Part shown: positions 10,009-18,081 of the stretch, in pieces
Numbering within the stretch: position 1 is the stretch's first letter
Layout: every line of letters starts with the position of its first letter
Assembly (NCBI RefSeq): GCF_018255755.1
Contig: NZ_CP073766.1
Location: 6,260,501-6,324,500 of the forward strand
Source: Chitinophaga sp. HK235
GTDB taxonomy: Bacteria; Bacteroidota; Bacteroidia; Chitinophagales; Chitinophagaceae
Reading direction: 5' to 3'
Length of the DNA: 64,000 bases
The notes under the pieces: generated by a model
Seen by the model: only the letters and a program-made list of their open reading frames with translations
Databases searched by the model: none
What the model was told of the DNA's origin: nothing
Position numbers and translations under genes: made by a program

Positions 10009-10222
10009 GTTCCAGCTGTTTAGCTTTAAGCTTTTAGCGGATAACTTCCAGGGTTTAGTTGCCGGGATAGCGACTAAGGGCTAAAAGCTAAGGGCTAAGT
10101 GCTATAAATAGATACCTGACGCTGGCTGCGATTTATATGAGATGCTTGCCAATTAATTGATTTACCAGCATTCCCGTTCTGTTTAGATATCAGGCGGGCA
10201 GCATCAGGTACCAGTATTAAAG
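10009..10222. repeat. Intergenic inverted repeat made of GCTAANN heptamers
   Basis: This 214-bp gap inside the dcw operon separates ftsL from ftsI. It holds an imperfect inverted repeat: 10021-10038 pairs with 10080-10097 (15 of 18 positions match, with a perfect ten-base core AGCTTTTAGC / GCTAAAAGCT). The right arm and flank read as tandem seven-base words of the form GCTAANN (about 10072-10106). There is no T-run after the stem in the operon direction, so it is not a standard intrinsic terminator. It may be a dispersed intergenic repeat or an RNA-processing element; I cannot tell which. The rest of the gap shows nothing clear. Confidence 0.5.
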
Positions 10223-10603
10223 TCATTTTTCGTTTTCTTTTGTCAGTATAATTTTCTGCGGAGGGGAACTGAGTTGTTTGAGGCCCAGTTGCTCTACGGA
10301 TTTGCTGACTTCACTCATTTTACTGCGAAACATGAGCTCACTTTTCACATTGATGTATTCCCACTTCAGCTCTTTGATTTCTTTGCCAAGTTGATTAATC
10401 CGGCGTATTTTTTTTTCAGCGAGGTGACTGTTGGCGATATAGATCAACGCCAGTACGGACAGAAAACCGATATAGGGCATGTTTTGCACCAACATTTTAT
10501 AGTTGATGCGCAGCCGCCATTCTTTTTTCGGTTCCTGAGCCGGAGCGGGTGAGGCTTCGGCTGGTTCTTCCTGGTATGTTTCTATAACTTCTTCCTGCAA
10601 CAC
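10223..10603 (-). CDS. ftsL: FtsL-like division protein
   Basis: Small bitopic membrane protein of 126 residues between rsmH and ftsI, the position of ftsL. The layout is an acidic, proline-rich cytoplasmic tail (about 1-35), one membrane segment (about 43-60, YIGFLSVLALIYIAN), then a periplasmic helix with a heptad-like pattern (about 64-105) that could form the coiled coil with DivIC/FtsB. FtsL proteins diverge strongly, so the call rests on architecture and place. The start is GTG at 10603 followed at once by a TTG; no ATG is available nearby, so the exact start is uncertain. Confidence 0.8.
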   Translation of the reverse strand: MLQEEVIETYQEEPAEASPAPAQEPKKEWRLRINYKMLVQNMPYIGFLSVLALIYIANSHLAEKKIRRINQLGKEIKELKWEYINVKSELMFRSKMSEVSKSVEQLGLKQLSSPPQKIILTKENEK

Positions 10604-10664
10604 GTGCTATGCCTTTTTAAAAAATTGACAATATAAAATTGAAAGCAAATCACAACAGATGTGT

Positions 10665-10679
10665 ATAGGATAGGATAGG
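10665..10679. repeat. Short tandem repeat, three ATAGG units
   Basis: Three perfect copies of ATAGG lie in the 103-bp gap between rsmH and ftsL. They are too short to suggest function on their own. A change in unit number would alter the leader length of ftsL but not any reading frame. Confidence 0.4.
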
Positions 10680-10706
10680 ATCTTGATGATACGGCGTAAG
10701 GCAGTA

Positions 10707-11618
10707 TCAAGCTGTTTTTTCGGCTACCCGCAGTTTTGCGCTTCTCGATCTGCTGTTTAGTTTCAGTTCAGCATCGCTGGCGGTCACCGGTTTTTTTGTG
10801 ATTAATCTGAACAATTTAGGGGGTGTTTCCTTTCCAAACGGATCTTCTGGTGCTTCCTCGAAACTGCCTGTCTTCATAAAGTTTTTAACCAGCCTGTCTT
10901 CCAGCGAGTGGAAGGTAATGATGGCCACGCGGCCACCTGGTTTCAATACACTGGCGGACTGTGTGAGCAAATCTTTTAAAGCGCCCAGTTCATCATTAAC
11001 GGCTATACGCAAAGCCTGGAACACCTGTGCCAGATATTTTTGCGGGTTGCCTTTTACAATAGGCTGGATCACGGATTTGAATTCCGTGATAGTACGCATG
11101 GGGTGTGTTTTTCTTTGCCGTACAATGGTTTGTGCCAGGGTTTTGGCATTGGTAACTTCGCCGTATTCCTGAAAGATCAGCTGTAACCTTGCTTCGCCCC
11201 AGGTAGCCAGAATCTGTGCTGCCGTGAGGGCTGTTCTCGTATCCATTCGCATGTCCAGGTCGCCGTTGAAGCGAATACTGAATCCTCTTTCGGCAGTATC
11301 AAACTGGTGTGATGATACGCCCAGATCTGCCAGTACTCCGTCTACCTGTTCTGCTTTGTGAAGTTTCAGAAAACGTTGCAGGTGCCGGAAATTTTGTTGT
11401 ACAAATGTTACACGTTCGTCTATGATCCTGTTACGATACGCATCTTCATCCTGATCAAATACAATCAGTCGTCCTTTTTCGCCCAGTTTCTCCAGTATGG
11501 CCCGGGAATGTCCTCCGCCTCCAAACGTAGCGTCTACATACGTCCCTTCGGGATTGATATGCAGCAACTCCGTTGTTTCCTGCAGCAGAACGGGTAGGTG
11601 ATATTGTTGTTCGCCCAT
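10707..11618 (-). CDS. rsmH: 16S rRNA (cytosine1402-N4)-methyltransferase
   Basis: SAM-dependent methyltransferase acting on 16S rRNA in the decoding centre (formerly MraW). The N-terminus HLPVLLQETTELL leads to the SAM motif VDATFGGGGHSRAILE, later DLGVSSHQFD and AERGFSIR. The C-terminal half holds the helical insert domain and ends with the conserved ITFHSLEDRLVKNFM. Length (303) is normal. It starts 10 bp after the mraZ stop, the usual mraZ-rsmH arrangement. Confidence 0.96.
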   Translation of the reverse strand: MGEQQYHLPVLLQETTELLHINPEGTYVDATFGGGGHSRAILEKLGEKGRLIVFDQDEDAYRNRIIDERVTFVQQNFRHLQRFLKLHKAEQVDGVLADLGVSSHQFDTAERGFSIRFNGDLDMRMDTRTALTAAQILATWGEARLQLIFQEYGEVTNAKTLAQTIVRQRKTHPMRTITEFKSVIQPIVKGNPQKYLAQVFQALRIAVNDELGALKDLLTQSASVLKPGGRVAIITFHSLEDRLVKNFMKTGSFEEAPEDPFGKETPPKLFRLITKKPVTASDAELKLNSRSRSAKLRVAEKTA

Positions 11619-11628
11619 ATGCTCCAGT

Positions 11629-12096
11629 TTAAATTGAAATATTGTTGTCTCCTCCTCCCATTACCTGTTGAGCCAGATCACTGAAGGCCCCTGGTGAGAA
11701 ATTTTCAAAGAACTCCTGGTATTTACCTTTATCCCAGATCTCGATTTTATTGGATGCTGCTGCCAGCACAATATCTTTTTCCATATTCGCATACGACAGC
11801 AGGTTTTTCGGTACCAGCAGTCTTCCTGCGCTATCCAGCTCCAGAATGGTTGCCCCGTTGAGGAAGTAGCGCCTAAATTCCCTTACTTTCGGGTCAAAGT
11901 CGTTCAGCTTGCTGACACGTTCGAAAATGGGCTGCCACTCATTCATGGGATACAATGACAAGCATTTTTCAAAGCCGCGATTGATGACAAACTGACCTCC
12001 TGCCTCTGCTGCCAGCTGCTTTTTGAAGCCAGCAGGCAGTAGAAAACGTCCTTTGGCGTCTAGCGTAGCCTCATATTCGCCTAGAAAACCTGTCAT
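11629..12096 (-). CDS. mraZ: Transcriptional regulator MraZ
   Basis: DNA-binding protein with two tandem SpoVT/AbrB-type domains that regulates the dcw operon. From ATG at 12096 the product has 155 residues, close to the family norm, and opens with the conserved GEYEATLDAKGRFLLPAGF; the second domain holds LDSAGRLLVPKNLLSYA. The frame stays open to a GTG at 12135, adding 13 residues, but that GTG falls inside the operator repeats and the extra residues match nothing in the family, so I prefer 12096. It is first gene of the operon and probably autoregulated through the repeats at 12132-12158. Confidence 0.95.
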   Translation of the reverse strand: MTGFLGEYEATLDAKGRFLLPAGFKKQLAAEAGGQFVINRGFEKCLSLYPMNEWQPIFERVSKLNDFDPKVREFRRYFLNGATILELDSAGRLLVPKNLLSYANMEKDIVLAAASNKIEIWDKGKYQEFFENFSPGAFSDLAQQVMGGGDNNISI

Positions 12097-12131
12097 ACCA
12101 TGGGGCAAAGTACTTGAAAAACCATTTTCTA

Positions 12132-12158
12132 ACACAAAATAACACTTTTTCCCACTTT
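12132..12158 (-). promoter_or_regulatory. Candidate MraZ operator, three heptamers at 10-bp spacing
   Basis: On the minus strand three heptamers follow each other exactly ten bases apart: AAAGTGG (12158-12152), AAAGTGT (12148-12142) and TTTGTGT (12138-12132). Published MraZ sites are direct repeats with about one helical turn between units; the Mollicutes consensus is AAAGTG followed by T or G, and the first two copies match it fully. The array ends about 35 bp before the mraZ ATG. MraZ binding here is inferred from sequence and position. Confidence 0.65.
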
Positions 12159-12183
12159 TTAACGAAAAAATACTTTATAAATT

Positions 12184-12273
12184 TTTTCCACAGGAATAGA
12201 ATGGCCAAGGTACAGGGTTTAGCCCTGCTTTGTGCACCGGTTTTAGGATGTGGATGTGAAAATATGTGGATAA
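12184..12273. promoter_or_regulatory. Cluster of DnaA-box-like sites
   Basis: The divergent region between mraZ and bamD has one perfect DnaA box on the minus strand (TTATCCACA; plus strand TGTGGATAA at 12265-12273), a one-mismatch box on the plus strand (TTTTCCACA, 12184-12192) and a two-mismatch site (TGTGGATGT, 12249-12257). AT-rich sequence follows to about 12305. This could be DnaA control of the dcw promoter or part of a replication origin; the sequence alone does not decide. The remainder of the 12097-12607 gap shows no other clear feature. Confidence 0.45.
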
Positions 12274-12589
12274 TAGATATTTATATGTTAATAACCTGTT
12301 TATAACTGGTAAAAAACACGCCCGTATTGCCATTGCGGATCTACGGTTGACTGCGGTATTTCGTCAGTGCCGAAAGAAAAATTTATTTTACAGATAGGGT
12401 TTTGTTTTAATTTGAATAGCTCTTTTTACCTTTTTTTGATGGTTATCCCGCCATTTTTTATTTTCGGCAGCCAAAGGCAAAATAGGTCCCTTACCAGAGA
12501 AAATACCCTGTTTCAGCGACTTAACTGCCTCTTTTGCAAAATTTTAACAGCAATGAAAATCTCTTCGCCTTACATTTACATTTAATTCT

Positions 12590-12597
12590 TAACTTTG
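12590..12597 (+). promoter_or_regulatory. Bacteroidota -7 box before bamD
   Basis: TAACTTTG is a perfect match to the TAnnTTTG -7 consensus and ends 10 bp before the bamD ATG, giving a predicted leader of only a few bases. I see no good TTTG/TTG -33 element at the usual distance. Confidence 0.45.
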
Positions 12598-12607
12598 CGA
12601 CTCTTTT

Positions 12608-13441
12608 ATGCGGAAATTTTTATTGTATAGCAGTTTTCTTGCACTTATCGTTGTAGCTTCTTCCTGTAATAATGAATTGAGGAGGATAGAAAAAAGCAAC
12701 AACTTCGAAAAGAAGCTGGCTTATGCAGATAAGCTGTACCAGAAGAAAAAATACAATACAGCACAAACGCTCTATCAGGATCTTCTACAGGTGTATAAAG
12801 GCACTGAGAAGTTTGAAGGCCTGTATTACAATTACGCATATTGTTCCTATTACGTTAAGGACTATGTACAGGCAGCTTTCCACTTTAAAAACTACCTGGA
12901 CGTATTCCCCAACAGCCCCAGAGCGGTAGAAATTGACTATATGCAGGCTTATTGCTATTACAAGCAGTCGCCCAAGGTATCACTGGATCAGACCAATACC
13001 ATGAAGGCCATTGCCCAGATGCAAACCTTCATCAACAACTACCCCCAATCGGAAAAAGTGGCAGAAGCCAATCTAGTGGTTGAGCTTTGCCGCCGTAAAC
13101 TGGAAAAAAAGGAATTTAACAGCGCTGAACTGTACTATAACCTCGGTTTTTATAAAGCTGCCGGTATTGCCTTCAAAAACCTGATGCGCAATTACCCCGA
13201 CTCCGATAAAAGCGACGGTTACAAAATAATGGCCATCCGGGCTTACTACAATTACGCTAAAAACAGTGTGGAAGAAAAACAGAAGGAACGCTACGAGACC
13301 GTTATCAGCGAATACCTCGACTTCGCAGACCACTACCCTAACAGCAAATTGAAGGTGGATGCAGAAAAATTTTATACCTTAGCGCAAAATAATATTAAAT
13401 CACTGGAAAATGAGCAAAATAAAGAGAAGTCTAACCAGTAG
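12608..13441 (+). CDS. bamD: Outer membrane assembly lipoprotein BamD
   Basis: TPR lipoprotein of the BAM complex that helps insert beta-barrel proteins into the outer membrane. The N-terminus is a lipoprotein signal with a lipobox ending SSC at Cys20. The mature part holds about five TPR-like helix pairs with repeated motifs such as YPQSEKVAEANL and YPDSDKSDGY. Length (277) fits the family. The 3' end overlaps rpoZ by 32 bp, implying co-transcription. The order bamD-rpoZ-coaBC-porD recurs in Bacteroidota, as far as I know. Confidence 0.9.
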   Translation: MRKFLLYSSFLALIVVASSCNNELRRIEKSNNFEKKLAYADKLYQKKKYNTAQTLYQDLLQVYKGTEKFEGLYYNYAYCSYYVKDYVQAAFHFKNYLDVFPNSPRAVEIDYMQAYCYYKQSPKVSLDQTNTMKAIAQMQTFINNYPQSEKVAEANLVVELCRRKLEKKEFNSAELYYNLGFYKAAGIAFKNLMRNYPDSDKSDGYKIMAIRAYYNYAKNSVEEKQKERYETVISEYLDFADHYPNSKLKVDAEKFYTLAQNNIKSLENEQNKEKSNQ

Positions 13442-13751
13442 TCTTAATCCCTGGGTAGAAACCAAAAATACTACCGATATTAAGAACCGGACCGGTAATT
13501 TATATGAGTCTATTGCCGTGATAGCCAAACGCGCCAATCAGATCAATATTTCCGTGAAAGAGGAGCTCCATTCCAAGCTGGAAGAGTTTGCCAGTCATAC
13601 TGACAACCTCGAAGAAGTTCATGAAAACAAGGAGCAGATTGAGATTTCCCGCTTTTACGAAAGAATGGCGAATCCAGCTATCCAGGCTACCCAGGAATTC
13701 CTGGACAGCAAAATTTATTTCCGCAAGAACGACGACGATCTGTTCAGCTAA
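13410..13751 (+). CDS. rpoZ: DNA-directed RNA polymerase omega subunit
   Basis: Small RNA polymerase subunit of the Rpb6/omega family. The 113 residues hold a conserved core NRTGNLYESIAVIAKRANQI, the part of omega that clamps the beta-prime subunit. The C-terminal half is acidic and helical, as in other Bacteroidota versions. It starts within the end of bamD and is followed by a strong hairpin terminator at 13812-13840. I am confident of the family from the core motif and neighbourhood. Confidence 0.9.
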   Translation: MSKIKRSLTSSLNPWVETKNTTDIKNRTGNLYESIAVIAKRANQINISVKEELHSKLEEFASHTDNLEEVHENKEQIEISRFYERMANPAIQATQEFLDSKIYFRKNDDDLFS

Positions 13752-13811
13752 TCCGCCACACTTTATTTAGTGAGGTGCATGATTGCGAAAAATAAAAATA
13801 TTAATTTCATG

Positions 13812-13840
13812 GCGGCAGAATCTTTTCTGCCGCTTTTTTT
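13812..13840 (+). terminator. Intrinsic terminator running into the coaBC start
   Basis: A nine-base perfect stem, GCGGCAGAA (13812-13820) with TTCTGCCGC (13825-13833), has a TCTT loop and is followed by seven Ts (13834-13840). The next three bases are an ATG in the coaBC frame. It should end bamD-rpoZ transcripts or act as an attenuator for coaBC. Confidence 0.8.
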
Positions 13841-13855
13841 ATGGACGATATCAAG

Positions 13856-15064
13856 ATGCTACAAGGAAAAAAAATCCTCCTGGGCGTGTCTGGCAGCATT
13901 GCCGCCTATAAAGCTGCTACCCTCACCCGTCTCCTGGTGAAGGAAGGGGCCATCGTAAAAGTGATCATGACGCCTGCCGCGGCCGACTTCATCACTCCGC
14001 TCACCCTCGCCACCCTGTCTAAAAATGAAGTGCCGCTCCATATCAGCGACCATAACAGCTGGAACAACCACGTGATGCTGGGCCGCTGGGCCGATGTAAT
14101 GCTCATCGCCCCCGCCTCCGCCAACACCATCGCCAAAATGGCTAATGGCCTGTGCGACAACCTCCTGCTGGCCACCTACCTCTCCGCCACCTGCCCGGTG
14201 CTGTTTGCCCCGGCCATGGACGAAGACATGTGGAAACATCCCGCTACCCGCCAGAATATAGCCCGCCTCCAGCAATACGGCCACCAGCAGATCCCCGTCA
14301 CCGCCGGTGAACTGGCCAGCGGTCTTATCGGAGAAGGACGTATGGCCGAACCGGAAAATATCGTGGCCCTGCTACGCCGCCATTTCAGCGTAGCCGCCAG
14401 CGCCCGTAAACCGCTCGACGGCAAAATAGCCGTGGTAACCGCCGGTCCTACCATTGAACACATCGATCCTGTAAGATATATCAGCAACCACTCCAGTGGT
14501 AAAATGGGCATCGCCATCGCGGAAGCCCTCGCCGATGCCGGCGCTCAGGTGAAACTGGTGCTGGGACCCACCAACCTCACCACCCACCACAATGGTATTG
14601 ATATCATCCCGGTACAATCCGCAGAAGACATGTTCCGCAGCGTGATTGCAGTATATCCACTGTCGGATATCGTGGTGGCCGCCGCCGCCGTGGCTGATTA
14701 CCGCCCGGTTCAGATAGCGGATAAAAAAATCAAAAAAGGAGAAGATAAGTTTAGCATCTCCCTGGAAAAAACACATGACATACTCCGCACCCTGGGAAAT
14801 AATAAAGGTCCCCAGCAACTGCTGGTAGGCTTCTCCCTGGAAACAAACAACGAAAGGGAGTATGCACTCAAAAAACTGCGTGATAAAAACCTCGATATGA
14901 TCGTGATGAACTCCCTCGCCGATCCCGGCGCCGGTTTCAATCATGATACCAACAAGGTAACCCTGTTTGACAACAGAGGAAAAGAACGTGATATTCCCCT
15001 CAAATCCAAACAGGAAGTAGCCAGAGATATTGTTTCAGCTATAATTGAACTGCAACATGCGTAA
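13856..15064 (+). CDS. coaBC: Bifunctional phosphopantothenoylcysteine decarboxylase / phosphopantothenate-cysteine ligase
   Basis: Two steps of coenzyme A synthesis in one protein. The N-terminal CoaC flavoprotein domain (about 1-180) begins KILLGVSGSIAAYKAA and contains the catalytic-histidine region and APAMDEDMW. The C-terminal CoaB ligase domain starts near DGKIAVVTAGPTIEHIDPVR. The frame also has an ATG at 13841, five codons upstream, but that one directly abuts the T-run of the rpoZ terminator; MLQGKK at 13856 is the likelier start (402 residues). Its stop overlaps the porD start. Confidence 0.93.
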   Translation: MLQGKKILLGVSGSIAAYKAATLTRLLVKEGAIVKVIMTPAAADFITPLTLATLSKNEVPLHISDHNSWNNHVMLGRWADVMLIAPASANTIAKMANGLCDNLLLATYLSATCPVLFAPAMDEDMWKHPATRQNIARLQQYGHQQIPVTAGELASGLIGEGRMAEPENIVALLRRHFSVAASARKPLDGKIAVVTAGPTIEHIDPVRYISNHSSGKMGIAIAEALADAGAQVKLVLGPTNLTTHHNGIDIIPVQSAEDMFRSVIAVYPLSDIVVAAAAVADYRPVQIADKKIKKGEDKFSISLEKTHDILRTLGNNKGPQQLLVGFSLETNNEREYALKKLRDKNLDMIVMNSLADPGAGFNHDTNKVTLFDNRGKERDIPLKSKQEVARDIVSAIIELQHA

Positions 15065-15983
15065 CCGTTTCCCGTTCATCCTGCTGCTGGCAGGCATCTT
15101 CGTTTTAATGGCCAACTGCCTGCAGGCGCAGGAGATCAGGGCCAATGTCACCGTAGTGGCTAACCAGGTACAGGGTGTGGACAGGAAAGTGTTCACCACG
15201 CTGCAAAATGCACTGAAGGAATTCCTCAACAACCGTCACTGGTCTGATGACGTCTTCACACCGGCAGAAAGGATAGAATGTAACTTCCTGCTCAATGTGA
15301 CAGGCGTACAGGGAGAAAACACCTACAAGGCCTCCCTTACCATACAGGCCACCCGCCCGGTGTACAACAGCGGTTATGTGACCAGCCTGCTCAATACCCA
15401 GGATAACAACGTAGTGTTCCGGTATGCTGAGTTCCAGCCACTGGAATTCAGCGACAGCAGGGTAGTAGGCAACGATCCGATGGCCTCCAATCTTACTGCT
15501 ATCATGGCCTATTATGTGAATATCATCCTGGGCCTGGACTATGACTCCTTCTCTCCCCGTGGCGGCGATATGTATTTCAAAAAGGCGCTCAATATTGTGA
15601 ATAACGCGCCCGACGGAAAAGATATCTCCGGCTGGAAGGCTTTTGAGGGTAACCGTAACCGTTACTGGCTGCAGGACAACCTGCTGAACGCCAAGTTCCT
15701 TAACTTTCACGATGTGATGTACCAGTACCACCGTAACGGACTGGACGTGATGTATGATGATGTGAATAAGGGCCGCGCTGCTATTATGAACTGCCTCAAC
15801 CTGTTGTATACCATCTACCAGGATGTGCCCAACTCTATGCTGATGCAAACATTTTACGCTGCCAAAGCCGATGAACTGCAGAAGATATTTTCGAAAGCGA
15901 TGCCACAGGAGAAAAGCAGGGCTGCTGAACTGCTGGCCCAGATGGACGTGCCCAATGCACAGAAATATCAGCAGATGAAATAA
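15057..15983 (+). CDS. porD: T9SS-associated protein PorD (DUF4835 family)
   Basis: Secreted or periplasmic protein of the DUF4835/PorD family, linked by name and genomic association to the type IX secretion system; its exact role is not clear. A signal peptide of about 25 residues ends near LQAQEIRA. The mature part has the family features NNRHWSDDVF, RIECNFLLN, and GLDYDSFSPRGGDMYF. A TTG four codons upstream (15045) is also in frame, but the ATG at 15057 overlaps the coaBC stop in the compact ATGCGTAA form, which I prefer. Length from there is 308. Confidence 0.87.
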   Translation: MRNRFPFILLLAGIFVLMANCLQAQEIRANVTVVANQVQGVDRKVFTTLQNALKEFLNNRHWSDDVFTPAERIECNFLLNVTGVQGENTYKASLTIQATRPVYNSGYVTSLLNTQDNNVVFRYAEFQPLEFSDSRVVGNDPMASNLTAIMAYYVNIILGLDYDSFSPRGGDMYFKKALNIVNNAPDGKDISGWKAFEGNRNRYWLQDNLLNAKFLNFHDVMYQYHRNGLDVMYDDVNKGRAAIMNCLNLLYTIYQDVPNSMLMQTFYAAKADELQKIFSKAMPQEKSRAAELLAQMDVPNAQKYQQMK

Positions 15984-16023
15984 CAGTCCGGCTATCCACC
16001 GGACATCCAATTTTTATAGAAGA

Positions 16024-16503
16024 ATGAACAACAGTTTTAAAGCGCTCATTACAGGATTAATAATATTGACGGCATCATGCGGCGAGCCAGGCAACGTGCC
16101 CAAACAATATATAGGGAAAGAAGAAATGAGCAGGATACTGGTAGATATGACCCTGGCAGATGCCTATGGCAACGAAGTAAGTGCAGAGACACTGCGGTTG
16201 CCCGACTCCCTGCGTCAGGAAAAAATAAAGATCCTCTATAAGCAGGTACTGGACCTGCACCATGTATCTGTAAAGGATTTCATGAAAAGCTACAACTGGT
16301 ATGAAATGCATCCCGACAGGCTGAAGGATGTTTATGAAAAAGTACAGGCCAACATCGATATGCGAAGAAACAAACTGGGTAACCCCACTGATGAAAACGC
16401 ACCGGTGATGTTCCGCCTGAAGGGCTTTTTCCCTCATGCCGACAAAGCTTTCCTGGTGCCCGTTTCCGATACAGTGCGGCCTTTTATCAAACGACAGCCA
16501 TAG
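16024..16503 (+). CDS. DUF4296-type lipoprotein
   Basis: Small predicted lipoprotein of 159 residues. The signal peptide ends in the lipobox TASC at Cys19. The mature protein is helical, with MSRILVDMTLADAY near its start and YKQVLDLHHVSVKDFMKSYNWYEMHPD in the middle in two parts, a layout I associate with DUF4296 proteins of Bacteroidota. Function unknown. It follows porD by 40 bp and precedes the CoA-transferase genes by 21 bp, so it may be co-transcribed with either. Confidence 0.75.
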   Translation: MNNSFKALITGLIILTASCGEPGNVPKQYIGKEEMSRILVDMTLADAYGNEVSAETLRLPDSLRQEKIKILYKQVLDLHHVSVKDFMKSYNWYEMHPDRLKDVYEKVQANIDMRRNKLGNPTDENAPVMFRLKGFFPHADKAFLVPVSDTVRPFIKRQP

Positions 16504-16524
16504 ATCAATATAAAACACCAAAAC

Positions 16525-17217
16525 ATGAACAAAGTAGTAGCAAATGCAGACGAAGCCATACAGGACATCCGGGATGGCGCAGTGATCATGCTGGGAGGGT
16601 TTGGTTTGTGTGGAATACCGGAAAACAGTATCGCAGCGCTGGTCAGAAAAGGAGTGAAAGACCTGACTTGTATCTCCAACAATGCAGGCGTAGACGATTT
16701 CGGTCTGGGAATGCTGTTGAAAACCCGTCAGATCCGCAAAATGATGTCGTCTTATGTAGGCGAAAACGCCGAATTTGAAAGACAGCTGCTGGCCGGAGAA
16801 CTGGAAGTCGACCTCATCCCACAAGGTACATTAGCCACCCGCATTCAGATGGCCGGTATGGGCATCCCCGCCTTTTTTACACCTGCCGGTTACGGCACTG
16901 AAATCGCTGAAGGAAAAGAAACCCGTGAATTCAATGGTAAGCACTATCTCATGGAGATGGCCCTGCATGCCGATTTCGCCATCGTAAAAGCCTGGAAAGG
17001 GGATACGCTGGGCAACCTCCAGTTCCGGAAAACAACCCGCAATTTCAGCACCTCCATGGCCAAAGCAGGGCAGATCACCATCGCAGAGGTGGAAGAGCTG
17101 GTACAGCCGGGACAACTCGATCCGGACCATATCCACGTACCCAGCATCTACGTGCACCGCATCTTTGCCGGCACGAATTATGAAAAACGGATAGAACGCA
17201 GGACCGTAAAGATCTAG
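16525..17217 (+). CDS. scoA: 3-oxoacid CoA-transferase subunit A
   Basis: Alpha subunit of succinyl-CoA:3-ketoacid CoA transferase, which moves CoA from succinyl-CoA to acetoacetate. The glycine-rich CoA-binding motif GGFGLCGIPENSI is at about residues 23-35; GYGTEIAEGKE and TRNFSTSMAKAG are also typical of the alpha chain. Length 230 is normal. The beta subunit follows 43 bp downstream in the same direction, the usual scoA-scoB pair. Confidence 0.92.
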   Translation: MNKVVANADEAIQDIRDGAVIMLGGFGLCGIPENSIAALVRKGVKDLTCISNNAGVDDFGLGMLLKTRQIRKMMSSYVGENAEFERQLLAGELEVDLIPQGTLATRIQMAGMGIPAFFTPAGYGTEIAEGKETREFNGKHYLMEMALHADFAIVKAWKGDTLGNLQFRKTTRNFSTSMAKAGQITIAEVEELVQPGQLDPDHIHVPSIYVHRIFAGTNYEKRIERRTVKI

Positions 17218-17260
17218 CCTGCGACTGCCCCATTATTCCACTTTCCAAAATCAGTAATTT

Positions 17261-17917
17261 ATGCCTCTCGATAAATTTGGCATCGCCAAAAGAATAGCAA
17301 AGGAGTTAAAGGACGGTATGTATGTTAACCTGGGCATTGGCATTCCTACGCTGGTAGCCAACTACATCCCTGCCGGCATGTCCATCATGCTGCAGTCTGA
17401 AAACGGTATGCTGGGCATGGGCCCCTATCCGGTTGCGGAAGATATTGACGCTGACCTCATCAATGCTGGTAAAGAAACCGTTACCCTCCTGTCTGGTGGC
17501 AGCTTCTTTGACTCCGCCGAAAGTTTTGGCATGATCCGCGCAGGTAAAGTAGACCTCACCGTGCTGGGCGCCATGGAAGTGTCTGACAACGGTGATATCG
17601 CCAACTGGAAAATACCCGGTAAAATGGTGAAAGGCATGGGCGGCGCCATGGACCTGGTAGCATCCGCCAAAAATATTATCGTGGCCATGATGCATACCAA
17701 TCCCAAAGGTGAAAGCAAACTGCTGCCAGCCTGTACATTACCCCTCACCGGTGTGAACTGTGTGCGCAGAATCGTTACCGAACTGGCTGTCCTCGATGTA
17801 ACACCGCAGGGTTTCCGCTTGCTGGAACGCGCTGCTGATGTTAGTGTTGAGGAGATTAAAGCCAAAACAGCCGGAAGATTAATTGTAGAAGGTGAAATAG
17901 GCGTCATAGAACTGTGA
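17261..17917 (+). CDS. scoB: 3-oxoacid CoA-transferase subunit B
   Basis: Beta subunit of the succinyl-CoA:3-ketoacid CoA transferase. The catalytic glutamate lies in SENGMLGMGP (Glu48), and GGSFFDSAESF and GAMEVSDNGDIANW are characteristic of the beta chain. The 218 residues match the family. A strong terminator follows about 55 bp after the stop and closes the transcription unit. Confidence 0.93.
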   Translation: MPLDKFGIAKRIAKELKDGMYVNLGIGIPTLVANYIPAGMSIMLQSENGMLGMGPYPVAEDIDADLINAGKETVTLLSGGSFFDSAESFGMIRAGKVDLTVLGAMEVSDNGDIANWKIPGKMVKGMGGAMDLVASAKNIIVAMMHTNPKGESKLLPACTLPLTGVNCVRRIVTELAVLDVTPQGFRLLERAADVSVEEIKAKTAGRLIVEGEIGVIEL

Positions 17918-17970
17918 TGAATTTTGATAATAACTGATGTTCCTGATAAGCGAAGATCAGTGCGAATAAA

Positions 17971-18012
17971 GAGAAAGCCCCGCTTGATAAATTCAAGTGG
18001 GGCTTCTCTTTT
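17971..18012 (+). terminator. Intrinsic terminator after scoB
   Basis: A stem of about 16 bp pairs GAGAAAGCCCCGCTTGA (17971-17987) with TCAAGTGGGGCTTCTC (17993-18008), with one bulged A and one G-U pair, followed by TTTT. Confidence 0.85.
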
Positions 18013-18081
18013 CCGGATTTATATTTACGCTTGTTTTTACTTAACTAATAAACACTGCCAGCAAAAAACAGTACTACATCT

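Noticed and set aside
10605..10706. Gap between rsmH and ftsL as an internal promoter
   Set aside because: AT-rich, but no TAnnTTTG box that I can support; only the small ATAGG repeat was listed.
12367..12585. A 72-codon frame in the mraZ-bamD gap
   Set aside because: Composition rich in Phe, Leu and Asn without motif, in an AT-rich control region; it ends right before the bamD promoter.
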